A stretch of DNA of 64,000 nt from contig NZ_FORN01000023.1 in NCBI RefSeq assembly GCF_900114015.1, positions 1 through 64,000 on the forward strand, read 5' to 3'. Shown here in pieces: positions 37,295 through 47,114 of this stretch (within the stretch, counting starts at the first letter, position 1; each line of letters opens with the position of its first letter). Position numbers and translations under genes: made by a program. The notes beneath the pieces are model-generated. The model was not told where the DNA came from and did no database searches. It saw nothing but the letters and a program-made list of their open reading frames with translations. Source of the DNA: Caulobacter sp. UNC279MFTsu5.1 (GTDB taxonomy: Bacteria; Pseudomonadota; Alphaproteobacteria; Caulobacterales; Caulobacteraceae).

Positions 37295-37804
37295 ATGCCC
37301 ATTACTAGCGATACATCTCTTGGATTAAATGTAGAAATCCCGCAAAAAGAACTCGTAAATTTATATGGGTGTGTCATTGGCGATTTCACTCGCATAGGCG
37401 CATTCGTGGAAGTCCAGAAGCGGGCGAAAATTGGCGCGCGATGCAAGATTTCATCTCATAGCTTTATTTGCGAAGGCGTTGTCATCGAGGACGATGTCTT
37501 CGTCGGCCACGGGGTGATGTTCACCAACGACCTGTACCCGCGGGCGACGATCGCGGGCGGCGGCTTGCAGACGGAAGCGGACTGGCGGGTCGTTGCGACC
37601 ATCGTTCGTCAGGGGGCCTCGATCGGTTCCAACGCCACGATCCTCGCCGGCGTCGTCATCGGCGAGGGCGCGCTGGTGGGCGCCGGGGCGGTGGTCACCC
37701 GGGACGTGGCCGCCCACGCCATCGTCGCCGGCAATCCCGCCCGACCCCTGCGGGACGCGCGTCGCCCCGCGCATCTCCGACCAGCACAGGAAATCCGCAC
37801 ATGA
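37295..37804 (+). CDS. hexapeptide N-acetyltransferase (WbpD/WlbB-like)
   Basis: About 169 residues of left-handed beta-helix repeats (IGDFTRIGAFVEVQKRAKIG; IEDDVFVGHGVMFTNDLYPR; IGSNATILAGVVIGEGALVG). The FTNDLYPR loop is typical of the UDP-amino-sugar 3-N-acetyltransferases WbpD/WlbB. I chose the ATG at 37295; TTG codons at 37286 and 37289 are alternatives. The first 180 bases are clearly AT-richer than the surroundings and use codons such as TTA, ATA and AAT, suggesting recent transfer. The next genes are WbpB- and WbpE-like, completing the trio. Confidence 0.85.
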   Translation: MPITSDTSLGLNVEIPQKELVNLYGCVIGDFTRIGAFVEVQKRAKIGARCKISSHSFICEGVVIEDDVFVGHGVMFTNDLYPRATIAGGGLQTEADWRVVATIVRQGASIGSNATILAGVVIGEGALVGAGAVVTRDVAAHAIVAGNPARPLRDARRPAHLRPAQEIRT

Positions 37805-38829
37805 TCGGCGTCGCGGTGATCGGTTACGGCTATTGGGGCCCCAATCTGGCGCGGTGCTTCGCCGAGACGGACGACTGCCGCCTGGTCGCCATCGCGGACT
37901 CGTCGCCCGCCAGCCTGGCCCGCGCCGGGAAGCGCTATCCCCATGCGCGCCTGCTGGCCGATTGGCGCGAAGCCTTGGCCGATCCGGAGATCGACGCGAT
38001 CGCGATCGCGACCCCCGTGCGGACCCACTACGAGATCGCCCGCGCGGCGTTGCAGGCCGGCCGACACGTGCTGGTCGAAAAGCCGATGACCGAGAACTCC
38101 GACCAGGCCCGCCAGCTGATCGAGATGGCGGAGCAGCGCGGCCTGACCCTCCTGGTCGACCACACCTTCGTCTATTCCAGCGCCGTGCAGAAGATGAAGG
38201 AGCTCATCGCGGCCGACGATCTGGGGCAGATCTATTACTACGACTCGACGCGGATCAACCTGGGCCTGTTTCAGCGCGACGTGAACGTCATCTGGGACCT
38301 GGCGGTGCATGATCTGGCGATCCTGCAACATGTTCTCGACAGCCCGCCCACCGCCATTTCCGCCAACGGGATCAGCCATGTGCGCGGGGCGCCCGAGAAC
38401 ATGGCGCAGATCACGCTCTATCTGGAAAGCGGCGCGGTCGCGCACCTGAACGTCAATTGGCTGGCGCCGGTGAAGGTCCGGCGGGTGCTGGTCGCCGGGA
38501 CCCGAAAGATGATCGTCTGGGACGATCTAGAGCCCAGCGAGAAGATCAAGGTCTACGATCGCGGCGTCAACCTGACCGCCGACCCCGAAGAAATCTACCA
38601 GATGCTGGTCAGCTACCGGATCGGCGACATGTGGGCGCCGCGGCTGTCCACCGCCGAACCCGTCCTCACCGAAACGACGCACTTCATCGCCTGCATCAAG
38701 GACGGCCTGACCCCGATCACGGATGGCCGCATGGGCCTCCAGGTCGTGGAGATGCTCGAGGCGGCGACCCGTTCGATGAGCATGCGCGGCCATCCCATCG
38801 AGCTGAGCCCCCAGCGGAGAGCGTCATGA
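37801..38829 (+). CDS. Gfo/Idh/MocA-family sugar dehydrogenase (WbpB-like)
   Basis: A 342-residue NAD(P)-dependent oxidoreductase. The Rossmann motif is VIGYGYWGPNLAR (residues 6-18), and the catalytic lysine is in the EKP of VLVEKPMTENS. The C-terminal substrate-binding half includes DLAVHDLAILQHVL. The ATG overlaps the previous stop (ATGA), although the open frame begins further upstream. By context it would oxidise C3 of a UDP-amino sugar before transamination by the next gene. Confidence 0.9.
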   Translation: MIGVAVIGYGYWGPNLARCFAETDDCRLVAIADSSPASLARAGKRYPHARLLADWREALADPEIDAIAIATPVRTHYEIARAALQAGRHVLVEKPMTENSDQARQLIEMAEQRGLTLLVDHTFVYSSAVQKMKELIAADDLGQIYYYDSTRINLGLFQRDVNVIWDLAVHDLAILQHVLDSPPTAISANGISHVRGAPENMAQITLYLESGAVAHLNVNWLAPVKVRRVLVAGTRKMIVWDDLEPSEKIKVYDRGVNLTADPEEIYQMLVSYRIGDMWAPRLSTAEPVLTETTHFIACIKDGLTPITDGRMGLQVVEMLEAATRSMSMRGHPIELSPQRRAS

Positions 38830-39950
38830 TCCCGTTTCTCGACCTCCAGCTTCAGCACCGCGCGCTTGAGCCCGAGCTCGCGGAGGCCGCGCGCCGCGTG
38901 ATCGCCAGCGGCCAGTTCGTCCTTGGCGAACACAACGCGGCGTTCGAGGCGGCCTTCGCGGCGTTCTGCGGCTGTCCCCATGCCGTCACGGTCAACACCG
39001 GAACCTCGGCGCTGCACCTGGCCCTGCTCGCGGCCGGCGTCCGGCCGGGCGACGAGGTGATCACCACGCCCTCGACCTTCGTCGCCACCGTGGCCGCGAT
39101 CCAGTACGCCGGGGCGACCGCCCGGCTTGTCGACATCGATCCCGAAACCTGGACGATGGACCCGGCCCTGCTCGAAGCCGCCATCACGCCGCGGACGAAG
39201 GCGATCGTTCCGGTGCACCTGCATGGGCGCCTGGCGGACATGGCTCCGATCATGGCGATCGCCCGCGCCCATGACCTGACCGTGATAGAGGATGCGGCCC
39301 AGGCGCACGGCGCCGAACTGGACGGACGGCGCGCCGGCGCCATTGGCGACATCGGCTGCTTCAGCTTCTATCCGGGCAAGAACCTCGGGGCCTGCGGCGA
39401 AGGCGGAGCCGTCACCACGCACCGCGCCGACCTGGCCGCCCGCGTCCGGCTGTTGCGGGACTGGGGGCAGGAACGGAAGTACCTGCACGTCGAAAAGGGC
39501 TTCAACTATCGGCTGGATGAACTCCAGGCCGCCCTGCTGAACGTCAAGTTGCCGCATCTGGAAAGCTGGACGCAGATGCGCCGCCACGCCGCGGCGCGCT
39601 ACGACCGGAACCTGGCCGGCGCGGGCGTCCAGCAGCCCGCGCCGCCACGGGGCCGCAACCACGTCTACCATGTGTACGCGGTCCGGGTTCCCGATCGCGA
39701 CACCGTACGCGCCAGGCTCGCCCCCGACGTCGGAACCAACATCCACTATCCGATCCCGGTGCATCTGCAGCCGGCCTATGCGGACCTCGGCTACGGGCGC
39801 GGCGACTTCCCGGCCAGCGAGCGGCTGGCGGACGAAACCCTGTCGCTGCCGATGTTTCCCGGCATCACGGACGAGCAGGTGGACGCGGTCTGTGACGCCC
39901 TGCGTGAAGCGTGCGGGGTGTCTTCCTCGATTCCCGGAAAGGCCGCCTGA
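38826..39950 (+). CDS. DegT/DnrJ/EryC1 aminotransferase (WbpE-like)
   Basis: A 374-residue PLP-dependent sugar aminotransferase. The PLP lysine is in [15 protein letters not shown], after the [13 protein letters not shown] aspartate motif and [14 protein letters not shown]. It would aminate the 3-keto sugar produced by the Gfo/Idh enzyme, feeding the acetyltransferase two genes upstream. The three genes (37295-39950) overlap by ATGA junctions, forming a compact amino-sugar module. The exact sugar is inferred, not shown. Confidence 0.92.
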   Translation: MIPFLDLQLQHRALEPELAEAARRVIASGQFVLGEHNAAFEAAFAAFCGCPHAVTVNTGTSALHLALLAAGVRPGDEVITTPSTFVATVAAIQYAGATARLVDIDPETWTMDPALLEAAITPRTKAIVPVHLHGRLADMAPIMAIARAHDLTVIEDAAQAHGAELDGRRAGAIGDIGCFSFYPGKNLGACGEGGAVTTHRADLAARVRLLRDWGQERKYLHVEKGFNYRLDELQAALLNVKLPHLESWTQMRRHAAARYDRNLAGAGVQQPAPPRGRNHVYHVYAVRVPDRDTVRARLAPDVGTNIHYPIPVHLQPAYADLGYGRGDFPASERLADETLSLPMFPGITDEQVDAVCDALREACGVSSSIPGKAA

Positions 39951-40642
39951 TGAGCCTCCCACGCACCGCCAGGGCCGTACACGGCCTGAAAACGGTCCAG
40001 CCCGATCCGGCCTTCGAGATCGCGTTCGCCCAGGATCTGGCGCACCGCTGCGCGCCGTCGGAAATCATGGCTCTGTTCCGCCGCTTCAACCAGGGCGAGG
40101 ACCACATCGATTTCCTGATGCGGCGAACCTGTGTTCGCGCCTTGGCGAGACGGTGCGGGTCAGGCCTTCGGATCGGGCCTGGCGTCGGTCTGCGTCACGT
40201 CGAGACGTTCGAGATCGGCGACGGCGTGGTGATCGGCGAACAGGTCATGATCCATGGCCGGTTCGACGGTACATGCGTGATCGGGAACAAGGTCTGGATT
40301 GGCGCGCAGGCCTTTCTCGACGCCCGTGACCTGGTGATCGGCAACAATGTCGGCTGGGCGCCGGGCGCCAAGGTGCTTGGTTCGCAACACTCTGGCCTGC
40401 CGATCGACGTGCCGATCATAGCGACGGACCTGCTCATCCCGCGGACCACGGTCGAGGATGACGCGGATATCGGCGTGAACGCCGTCCTGCTGCCCGGCGT
40501 CACGATCGGCCGCGGGGCGATTGTCGGGGCCGGCGCCGTCGTCACCAAGGACGTGCCCGCCTTCTCGAAGGCGGCCGGCTGTCCGGCCCAGGTGATCGGC
40601 TACCGAGACGGCCGCGAGGTCTTGGCGGAGGCCTCGCAATGA
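39950..40642 (+). CDS. hexapeptide-repeat acyltransferase
   Basis: A 230-residue protein. Its first 75 residues are helical ([21 protein letters not shown]), and the remainder is a left-handed beta-helix ([40 protein letters not shown]) of the maltose O-acetyltransferase-like type. The ATG at 39950 shares its first base with the preceding stop (TGATG). Downstream the gene overlaps the epimerase by ATGA. It probably acetylates a sugar or the assembled unit. Confidence 0.85.
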   Translation: MSLPRTARAVHGLKTVQPDPAFEIAFAQDLAHRCAPSEIMALFRRFNQGEDHIDFLMRRTCVRALARRCGSGLRIGPGVGLRHVETFEIGDGVVIGEQVMIHGRFDGTCVIGNKVWIGAQAFLDARDLVIGNNVGWAPGAKVLGSQHSGLPIDVPIIATDLLIPRTTVEDDADIGVNAVLLPGVTIGRGAIVGAGAVVTKDVPAFSKAAGCPAQVIGYRDGREVLAEASQ

Positions 40643-41646
40643 CCCGTCCCCTCTACGACCTGTCGGGCCGCAAGGTGCTCGTCACGGGCGGCGCCGGCTT
40701 CATCGGCAGCCGTACGGTCGACCATCTCCTCATGGCCGGCGCCGGCGAGATCGTCGTGGTCGACGACATGGTGCGCGGCCGGCGCGACAATCTCGCCCTC
40801 TCGCTCGCGAGCGGCCGGGTTCGCCTGGTGCAGGGCGACATCTGCGATCGCGCGCTGATGAACGATCTGGTGAGCGGGTCGGACACCGTTTTCCATCTGG
40901 CCGCGCTGCGCATCACCCAATGCGCGGCGGAGCCGCGCCGCGCCATCGAGGTGATGGTCAACGCCACCTACGACCTCCTGGAAGCGTGCGTCGCGGCGAA
41001 GGTGCGGAAGGTCGTCATGGCCTCATCGGCGTCGATCTACGGCATGGCCTCGTCGTTCCCCACCCGCGAGGATCACAACCCTTACGCCAACCGCACCCTC
41101 TACGGCGCGGCGAAGACCTTCGCCGAAGGCCTGCTCCGAACCTTCAACGACATGTACGGGCTAGACTATGTCGCGATGCGCTATTTCAACGCCTATGGCC
41201 CGCGCATGGACGTCCATGGCCGCTACACCGAGGTGCTGATCCGCTGGATGGAGCGCATCGATGCAGGGCTGCCGCCGATCGTGTACGGCGCCGGCGATCA
41301 GACCATGGACATGGTGCATGTGGACGACATCGCCCGCGCCAACCTGCTCGCGGCGCGCGCGCCGGTGAGCGACCTCGTGCTCAATATCGGCAGCGGGGAG
41401 GAAACCAGCCTGGCCCGTCTGGCGGAGCTGATCGCCCAGGCCATGGGCGGCAAGGGCTTGATGCTGGTGCATGAGCAGGAGCGCGCCGTGAACCCGGTGC
41501 CCAAGCGCCTCGCGGACATTTCCCTGGCCATGGAGCGGATCGGTTACGCGCCGAGGGTCTCCCTCGAGGATGGTCTGCGCGGCCTGGTCGCCTGGTGGCG
41601 CGCGGAAAAATCCAGGACCGCGACAGCGAAAGGAGAGGTGGCATGA
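40639..41646 (+). CDS. NAD-dependent epimerase/dehydratase
   Basis: A 335-residue extended short-chain dehydrogenase. The NAD motif is [13 protein letters not shown] (residues about 15-27), the catalytic Ser in SSASIYG and the Tyr/Lys pair in LYGAAK (Y-x-x-x-K). [14 protein letters not shown] follows. It acts on nucleotide sugars; whether it epimerises or dehydrates cannot be decided. It overlaps both neighbours and directly precedes a second DegT aminotransferase, so it may supply that enzyme's keto-sugar. Confidence 0.9.
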   Translation: MTRPLYDLSGRKVLVTGGAGFIGSRTVDHLLMAGAGEIVVVDDMVRGRRDNLALSLASGRVRLVQGDICDRALMNDLVSGSDTVFHLAALRITQCAAEPRRAIEVMVNATYDLLEACVAAKVRKVVMASSASIYGMASSFPTREDHNPYANRTLYGAAKTFAEGLLRTFNDMYGLDYVAMRYFNAYGPRMDVHGRYTEVLIRWMERIDAGLPPIVYGAGDQTMDMVHVDDIARANLLAARAPVSDLVLNIGSGEETSLARLAELIAQAMGGKGLMLVHEQERAVNPVPKRLADISLAMERIGYAPRVSLEDGLRGLVAWWRAEKSRTATAKGEVA

Positions 41647-42815
41647 TCCCGATCACGAAACCCTTGCTGGACGAATCCGAGGCCCAGGCCGCGGCCGAGG
41701 CCGTCCTGTCCGGCTGGCTCAGCCAGGGCGCGCAGGTCGCCGCCTTCGAGGCCGAGTTCGCGCAGCGGGTAAGGGCGCCCTACGCCTGCGCGGTCTCGAA
41801 CTGCACGACGGCGCTTCATCTCGCGTTGCTGGTCGCCGGCGTCGGCCCCGGGGATGAGGTCATCACCGTCAGTCACAGCTTCATCGCCACCGCCAACGTG
41901 GTGCGGCAATGCGGCGCCACGCCCGTGTTCATCGACATCGATCCCGTCACGTACAATCTGGACCCTGAACTGCTCGCCGCCGCCATCAGTGCGCGGAGCA
42001 AGGCCATCCTCTGCGTGCATCAGCTCGGTCTGCCCTGCGACCTCCGGCGCATCTTGTCGATCGCGGGCGCGCATAAACTGGCGGTCATCGAGGATGCGGC
42101 CTGCGCCATCGGCTCGGAAATCCGCCTCGACGGAGCCTGGGCGCCGATCGGCGCGCCGCACGGCGACGTCGCCTGTTTTTCCTTCCATCCGCGCAAGGTG
42201 ATCACGACCGGCGAAGGCGGCATGCTGACGACCGGGCACCCCGACTGGGATCGCCAGTTCCGGTTGTTGCGCCAGCACGGGATGAGCGTGCCCGATACGG
42301 CGCGCCATCACGCTAGCGATGTCGTGTTCGAGGAATACCCGGTCAGCGGGTTCAACTACCGGATGACCGACGTCCAAGCCGCGATCGGCCGCCGACAACT
42401 CGAGCGTCTGTCGGAAATCGTGACGCGCCGCAGGGTGCTTGCCGCCGCCTACGACCGCATGCTCGCCGAAGTTCCGGGCGTGAGGACTCCGTGCGAGCCG
42501 GCCTGGGCGCGCGGCAACTGGCAGAGCTACTGTGTCCGCCTTCCCGACGGCGTCGACCAGCAGCGGATCATGCAATCGATGCTGGACGGCGGGGTGGCCA
42601 CCCGGCGCGGCGTCATGTGCTCGCACCTGGAGGCGCCCTATGCCGGGATGGGCGCCGGATCGCTACCCCATTCCGAACAGGCGCATCGCCGCTGCATCCT
42701 GCTGCCCCTCTATCCGCAGATGAGCCACGACGACCAGCGCGAGGTCGTCGACGCGCTGCGCCTCGCCCTGGTCGCGGAACGCTGGGCGTCCGACCCGCCG
42801 CGCGAAGTGGCCTGA
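41643..42815 (+). CDS. second DegT/DnrJ/EryC1 aminotransferase
   Basis: A 390-residue PLP enzyme. The lysine is in SFHPRKVITTGEGGM, with VIEDAACAIGSE and SNCTTALHLALLVAG motifs. It resembles the perosamine/4-amino-sugar branch more than the WbpE-like enzyme at 38826, which implies a second amino sugar in the polymer. An ATGA overlap joins it to the epimerase. The gap to the ABC permease is 36 bases. Confidence 0.9.
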   Translation: MIPITKPLLDESEAQAAAEAVLSGWLSQGAQVAAFEAEFAQRVRAPYACAVSNCTTALHLALLVAGVGPGDEVITVSHSFIATANVVRQCGATPVFIDIDPVTYNLDPELLAAAISARSKAILCVHQLGLPCDLRRILSIAGAHKLAVIEDAACAIGSEIRLDGAWAPIGAPHGDVACFSFHPRKVITTGEGGMLTTGHPDWDRQFRLLRQHGMSVPDTARHHASDVVFEEYPVSGFNYRMTDVQAAIGRRQLERLSEIVTRRRVLAAAYDRMLAEVPGVRTPCEPAWARGNWQSYCVRLPDGVDQQRIMQSMLDGGVATRRGVMCSHLEAPYAGMGAGSLPHSEQAHRRCILLPLYPQMSHDDQREVVDALRLALVAERWASDPPREVA

Positions 42816-42851
42816 GATGACCCGCGCGCTTCCCATCGATCGGACACCCCG

Positions 42852-43700
42852 ATGACCGCCGCGGCCTTGTCCAAACCCGATCGCCGGCCGATCGACATCC
42901 GGCCGGGCAGGTCCTTGGGGAACCTGGAGCTGGAAGAGCTCTGGCAGTACCGCGAGCTGCTCTATTTCCTCATCCTGAGGGAACTCAAGATCCGGTATCG
43001 ACAGGCGGCGATCGGCGCCGCATGGGCCTTGATCCAGCCCATCATGGCCGTGGCGATCTTCAGCGTGGTGTTCGGCCACTTCGCGAAGATGCCGTCGGGC
43101 GGCGTGCCCTATCCGATCTTCGCCTTCACCGCCGTCCTGCCCTGGATGTACTTCGCCGAGGCCGTCCGTCGCGGTTCGACCGGGCTCGTCAGCGATTCCG
43201 ACTTGATCCGCAAGATCTACTTCCCCCGGTTGCTTGTTCCGCTTGCCATGGTGGCCGCGCCGCTCGTCGATTTCGCCGCGGGATTTGTCGTGCTCCTGGC
43301 GATACTTTTCTTCTACCAAGTTGATATCACCATATACATCCTTCTCTTGCCATTATTTCTTCTGGTGGCCCTCAGCCTCTCGCTATCCGTGGCGCTTTGG
43401 CTTGGACCTTTGAGTGTTCGATTTCGCGATGTCATGCATGTGCTGCCATTCGTCATCCAGGTCTGGATGTATGCTTCGCCCATTGCCTATCCGATGGCCA
43501 TCGTTCCTGAGCGCTGGCGGCTTCTGTACAGCCTCAACCCCATGGTGGGGGTGATCGAAGGCTTCCGCTGGGTGCTCCTGCGCGACGGCCACCCGGATTT
43601 CAGAGCGATCGCGATCAGCTGCGTGATCATCTCGGCCTGCCTGGCGGGCGGCTTGGTCTACTTCAAGAAGATGGAGCGCTCCTTTGCGGACGTCATCTGA
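42852..43700 (+). CDS. ABC-2 polysaccharide transporter permease (Wzm-like)
   Basis: A 282-residue integral membrane protein with about six membrane segments. YRELLYFLILRELKIRYRQ leads into the first segment, and the end LVYFKKMERSFADVI is characteristic of Wzm/KpsM/TagG permeases. With the following ATPase it would export undecaprenyl-linked polysaccharide across the inner membrane. Bases 43310-43450 are AT-richer than the neighbours. No Wzx flippase is seen in the window, so this may be the only translocator. Confidence 0.92.
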   Translation: MTAAALSKPDRRPIDIRPGRSLGNLELEELWQYRELLYFLILRELKIRYRQAAIGAAWALIQPIMAVAIFSVVFGHFAKMPSGGVPYPIFAFTAVLPWMYFAEAVRRGSTGLVSDSDLIRKIYFPRLLVPLAMVAAPLVDFAAGFVVLLAILFFYQVDITIYILLLPLFLLVALSLSLSVALWLGPLSVRFRDVMHVLPFVIQVWMYASPIAYPMAIVPERWRLLYSLNPMVGVIEGFRWVLLRDGHPDFRAIAISCVIISACLAGGLVYFKKMERSFADVI

Positions 43701-44973
43701 TCCGGCGGGTTCCATCGCCATCGAGGCGCGCGGGCTTGGCAAGAAATATCGGCTCCAGGGTCGCGGCCGGCGGCACGACACGGTTCGTGACATCCTGGCC
43801 TCGGCCGTCGGCGCCGCGCTCAGGGGCGTTCGCGAGCCGCGCCGCCCCGCCGAAAGCTTCTGGGCTCTGAAGGACGTCTCGTTCCAGATCCGGCACGGCG
43901 AGAATGTCGGCGTTCTCGGCCTCAACGGTGCGGGCAAGAGCACCTTGCTGAAGGTGCTTTCGAGGGTGACCAGCCCGACGACGGGGCAGGCCCGGATCCA
44001 TGGCCGCCTGGGGTCGCTGCTTGAGGTCGGCACCGGCTTTCACGGCGAGCTGACCGGGCGCGAGAACATATTTCTCTACGGGGCGATCCTGGGCATGAAG
44101 AAGTCCGAGACGGAACGGAAGTTCGACGAGATCGTCGCCTTCGCCGAGCTCGAAGAGTTCATCGACATGCCGGTGAAACGATATTCGAGCGGCATGTACG
44201 TTCGCCTGGCGTTCGCCGTCGCGGCCCACCTGGAACCGGACATCCTGCTTCTGGACGAGGTCCTGTCGGTCGGAGACCTGCCCTTCCAGCGAAAGTGCAT
44301 GGATTTCGCGCGGAACCTGCAGAAACGGCGCGCGACGATCGTTCTGGTCTCCCACAACATGTTCAGCATCAAGAGCATGTGCGACCGGGTCATCTACCTT
44401 CGGGGCGGGCGCGTTCAATTCGATGGCCCGACGGAAAAAGGCGTCGAACTCTACGAGGCCGATTGCCGGCTCAGCGCGGTGCCCTGGGCGAGCCACGAGG
44501 CCGCCGACTGGCCGATCGCCATCACCGATGTCATGGTGATGGACGAGGCCCACGCGCCAAGGGCCATATTCGACCACGGCGAAAGAATGCGGGTGCGGGT
44601 CGACTACGCCACGACCCGGCCCGTGGACGCTCCCAATTTCGTGATTTCGATCGTGCGGTCGGACGGGGTCGCCTGCTGCTGCTACAGCACTGAGCTGGAC
44701 GGGATTGTCGTCGCCTCCTCGTCGGGTCGCGGCGCGATCGAGTTGCTCACGCCGCCGCTCGCCCTGATCTCCGAGCACTACAGGATCGAGATCCTCGTGC
44801 GCGAGAAGGGCTTTCAGAAGCTTATCTGCGCCCAGGGCGGCGGCTCCTTCCACGTGAGGCACCCGATGCTGGACACGCACTTTGGCGTGTTCCACGAGCC
44901 TGGAGCGTGGGAACTGGAAGACGGCCGGCGGCCGGCGACCCTCCGGACCATCGCTATGGGGGCGGGGTCGTGA
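43684..44973 (+). CDS. ABC transporter ATPase with C-terminal cargo domain (Wzt-like)
   Basis: A 429-residue protein starting at a TTG inside the permease 3' end. Walker A is GLNGAGKST (79-87), the signature is YSSGMYVRLA, and Walker B is DILLLDEVLSVGD. After about residue 280 comes an added domain (AITDVMVMDEAHAPRAIFDHGERMRVRVDY...) like the carbohydrate-binding domain of O-antigen Wzt proteins, which recognises a modified chain end. This indicates export of a finished, capped chain rather than single repeat units. Confidence 0.92.
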   Translation: MRTSSDPAGSIAIEARGLGKKYRLQGRGRRHDTVRDILASAVGAALRGVREPRRPAESFWALKDVSFQIRHGENVGVLGLNGAGKSTLLKVLSRVTSPTTGQARIHGRLGSLLEVGTGFHGELTGRENIFLYGAILGMKKSETERKFDEIVAFAELEEFIDMPVKRYSSGMYVRLAFAVAAHLEPDILLLDEVLSVGDLPFQRKCMDFARNLQKRRATIVLVSHNMFSIKSMCDRVIYLRGGRVQFDGPTEKGVELYEADCRLSAVPWASHEAADWPIAITDVMVMDEAHAPRAIFDHGERMRVRVDYATTRPVDAPNFVISIVRSDGVACCCYSTELDGIVVASSSGRGAIELLTPPLALISEHYRIEILVREKGFQKLICAQGGGSFHVRHPMLDTHFGVFHEPGAWELEDGRRPATLRTIAMGAGS

Positions 44974-45965
44974 AACCGGCAGGCGTCGACGTCATCGTTC
45001 CCTGCTACAACTACGGCCGTTACCTGCGGGGGTGCGTGGCGAGCGTTCTGCGGGAAACGCGGATTCCGATCCGCGTTCTGATCATCGACGACGCCTCGAA
45101 CGACGGTTCGGCGGCGGAGGCCCGCGAGATCGCCGCGGAGGATGACCGGGTCGAGTTCATCGTCCATCGCGTCAACCAGGGCCACATAGCCACCTTCAAC
45201 GAAGGCATCGGTTGGGTGCGGGCGGACTATATGCTGCTCCTCTCGGCCGACGACCTGGTGGCGCCCGGGGCCCTGGCGCGGGCGGTCGGGCTGATGGAAA
45301 GCCATCCGGACGTCGCCTTCGTGCACGGCCGCGCCATCCGATTCTCGCACGAGGATGAACTCGATCCCCTCCCCGAAAGCGTCGACGCCGACGGCGCGAC
45401 GATCCTCAGGGGCGTCGACTTCATCGGCGACCTGTGCGCCCGCCCGGTCAATCCGGTCGAGACCGCCACCGCGGTCGTGCGCAGCAGCATCCAGAAGCGG
45501 ATCGGCGGCTACCGCCCCCAATTGCTGCATACGGGCGATCTGGAGATGTGGTTGCGCTGCGCCGCCTACGGAAATGTCGGCGTGATCGGCGCGGTCCAGG
45601 GCTATGTCCGCCTGCACGCCAACAATATGCGCGACAGGTACAAGGGCCCGGCGGACTACCAACAACGATACGAGGCCTTCGTTGATTTCTTCGATCACAA
45701 CTCGGCGGTGATCGCCAACGCCCCACAACTGAAACGTCAAGCCCTGAGGGCGCTTGCCCGTCAACTGGTGCGCGACGCTTCGAACGCCCTCGACAATGGG
45801 CGGCGTTACGCGTGGATGATCGCGCTGGCGCGGAAGATCTGGCCTGGGGTTCGTTGGACGAGATCCTATTGGAGGCTGGCCCTCAAAGGGATCGTCGCGC
45901 CCCTCCTGGCGCGCGGGACGTGGAAGGGTTCGCCAAAGCCCGCGGATACTGGGCCAACGCCGTGA
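44970..45965 (+). CDS. glycosyltransferase family 2
   Basis: A 331-residue GT-A enzyme starting at a GTG overlapping the ATPase stop. VDVIVPCYNYGRYLRGCVAS and LIIDDASNDGS mark the nucleotide site, LLLSADDLVAPGAL the metal motif, and GDLEMWLRCAAYG the late acidic motif. The C-terminal 80 residues are basic. It is part of the coupled ABC/GT run and adds a sugar to the chain. Confidence 0.9.
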   Translation: MKPAGVDVIVPCYNYGRYLRGCVASVLRETRIPIRVLIIDDASNDGSAAEAREIAAEDDRVEFIVHRVNQGHIATFNEGIGWVRADYMLLLSADDLVAPGALARAVGLMESHPDVAFVHGRAIRFSHEDELDPLPESVDADGATILRGVDFIGDLCARPVNPVETATAVVRSSIQKRIGGYRPQLLHTGDLEMWLRCAAYGNVGVIGAVQGYVRLHANNMRDRYKGPADYQQRYEAFVDFFDHNSAVIANAPQLKRQALRALARQLVRDASNALDNGRRYAWMIALARKIWPGVRWTRSYWRLALKGIVAPLLARGTWKGSPKPADTGPTP

Positions 45966-47008
45966 AAACCGCTCCGAACGAAACGTCCCCGCCGCTTGCA
46001 GGGCGCGCGCCCGGCGAACAGGCAAGGGCGGCGGACAGGACGATCACGGTCCTGTTCTGTTGCGATCCCGGTTACTACCAGCACTTGGCCGTCGCCCTGG
46101 TTTCATTGCTGCTGAACAACGCGAGCAATTTCCTGGACGTACACCTGATATCGAGCCGCCGAGACTCCGCCCCGGAGTTGAAACTGGCCGAATCCTTACG
46201 CGGATATCGCAATTTTCGACTTCGTATCTACTATTGGAGAAGCAATCAAAACCTATACACGTCGCATCACATAACGATGGAAACCTATACAAGGCTGTTC
46301 GCAGCAACCATACTAGACGATTCCATCGACAAGATCCTTTATCTGGACTCGGACCTGATCGTCGTGGACGACCTGATGAACCTATGGCGGACGGATGTTC
46401 GGGATCACGTCCTGGCCGCCGTTCCGGATCCCTTTGGCCTGTGGCGTCGCGAGGCGCTGGGCATGCCCCGCGAGGGTTCCTACGTGAACGCCGGCGTCCT
46501 CCTGCTGAACCTGGCCAGGTGGCGCTCTGACGATCTGACAAGGCGGCTCGCCGATTTCATCGCGCGAGAAGGCGATAATCTCGTCTTCCATGATCAGGAC
46601 GCGATCAACGCGATCCTTCATGCCGCGACCAAGGTCCTGCCTTACCGCTGGAACCTCCAGGCCAGGATGCTTCGCCCCCACCGGCTGACCTCGCTCGCCG
46701 ATCATGCCGCGATCGCGCGGGCCGCGCGGTCGCCGGCGATCATTCACTACACGTCGGCCCGGAAGCCCTGGCTGTTCGTGGCGGCGACGCCGGGGAAGCA
46801 GCTTTACCGCCACTATCTTCGACTCACCGCGTGGCGCACGGCCCCGCCGATCGGCAAGAGCTGGTCGCGCCTACCGGAATACCTGGCCAATCACGCCCTG
46901 GACCTTCTCGGATCCGACTATACGTGGGAGCGGGTTTTGCGAAGCACCACCGTCGGTCGCATCATCGACAGGTCCGCCCGCCTGCTTGCGACGGGCCGAG
47001 CTCACTAG
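45962..47008 (+). CDS. glycosyltransferase family 8
   Basis: A 348-residue enzyme with GT8 features: ITVLFCCDPGYYQHLAVALV, the DxD motif in KILYLDSDLIVVDD, FHDQDAINAILH, and the H-x5-K-P-W motif in IHYTSARKPW. It transfers glucose or galactose from a UDP-sugar. It starts at a GTG overlapping the previous stop. Bases 46190-46330 are markedly AT-richer, a sign of mosaic origin. Its TAG stop is formed by the first CTAG of repeat copy B. Confidence 0.88.
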   Translation: MKTAPNETSPPLAGRAPGEQARAADRTITVLFCCDPGYYQHLAVALVSLLLNNASNFLDVHLISSRRDSAPELKLAESLRGYRNFRLRIYYWRSNQNLYTSHHITMETYTRLFAATILDDSIDKILYLDSDLIVVDDLMNLWRTDVRDHVLAAVPDPFGLWRREALGMPREGSYVNAGVLLLNLARWRSDDLTRRLADFIAREGDNLVFHDQDAINAILHAATKVLPYRWNLQARMLRPHRLTSLADHAAIARAARSPAIIHYTSARKPWLFVAATPGKQLYRHYLRLTAWRTAPPIGKSWSRLPEYLANHALDLLGSDYTWERVLRSTTVGRIIDRSARLLATGRAH

Positions 47009-47114
47009 AGCCCAGGCCTGCCAGAACTGATCGCACCGGACCGGGGCTCTGGATATCTGTTTTGGGCGTTTTCTTCACGCGAACTGCAATCCACTTCGCT
47101 TGAAAATGCTCTAG
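47005..47114. repeat. CTAGAGC palindromic repeat (copy B)
   Basis: A 110-base element begins and ends with CTAG. It is in inverted orientation relative to the copy at 50447. The arm near its right end (CACTTCGCTTGAAAATGCTC) pairs with GCGTTTTCTTCACGCGAA, and a second hairpin (CTAGAGCCC...GGGGCTCTGG) lies to the left. Its left CTAG gives the stop of the GT8 gene. Confidence 0.82.
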
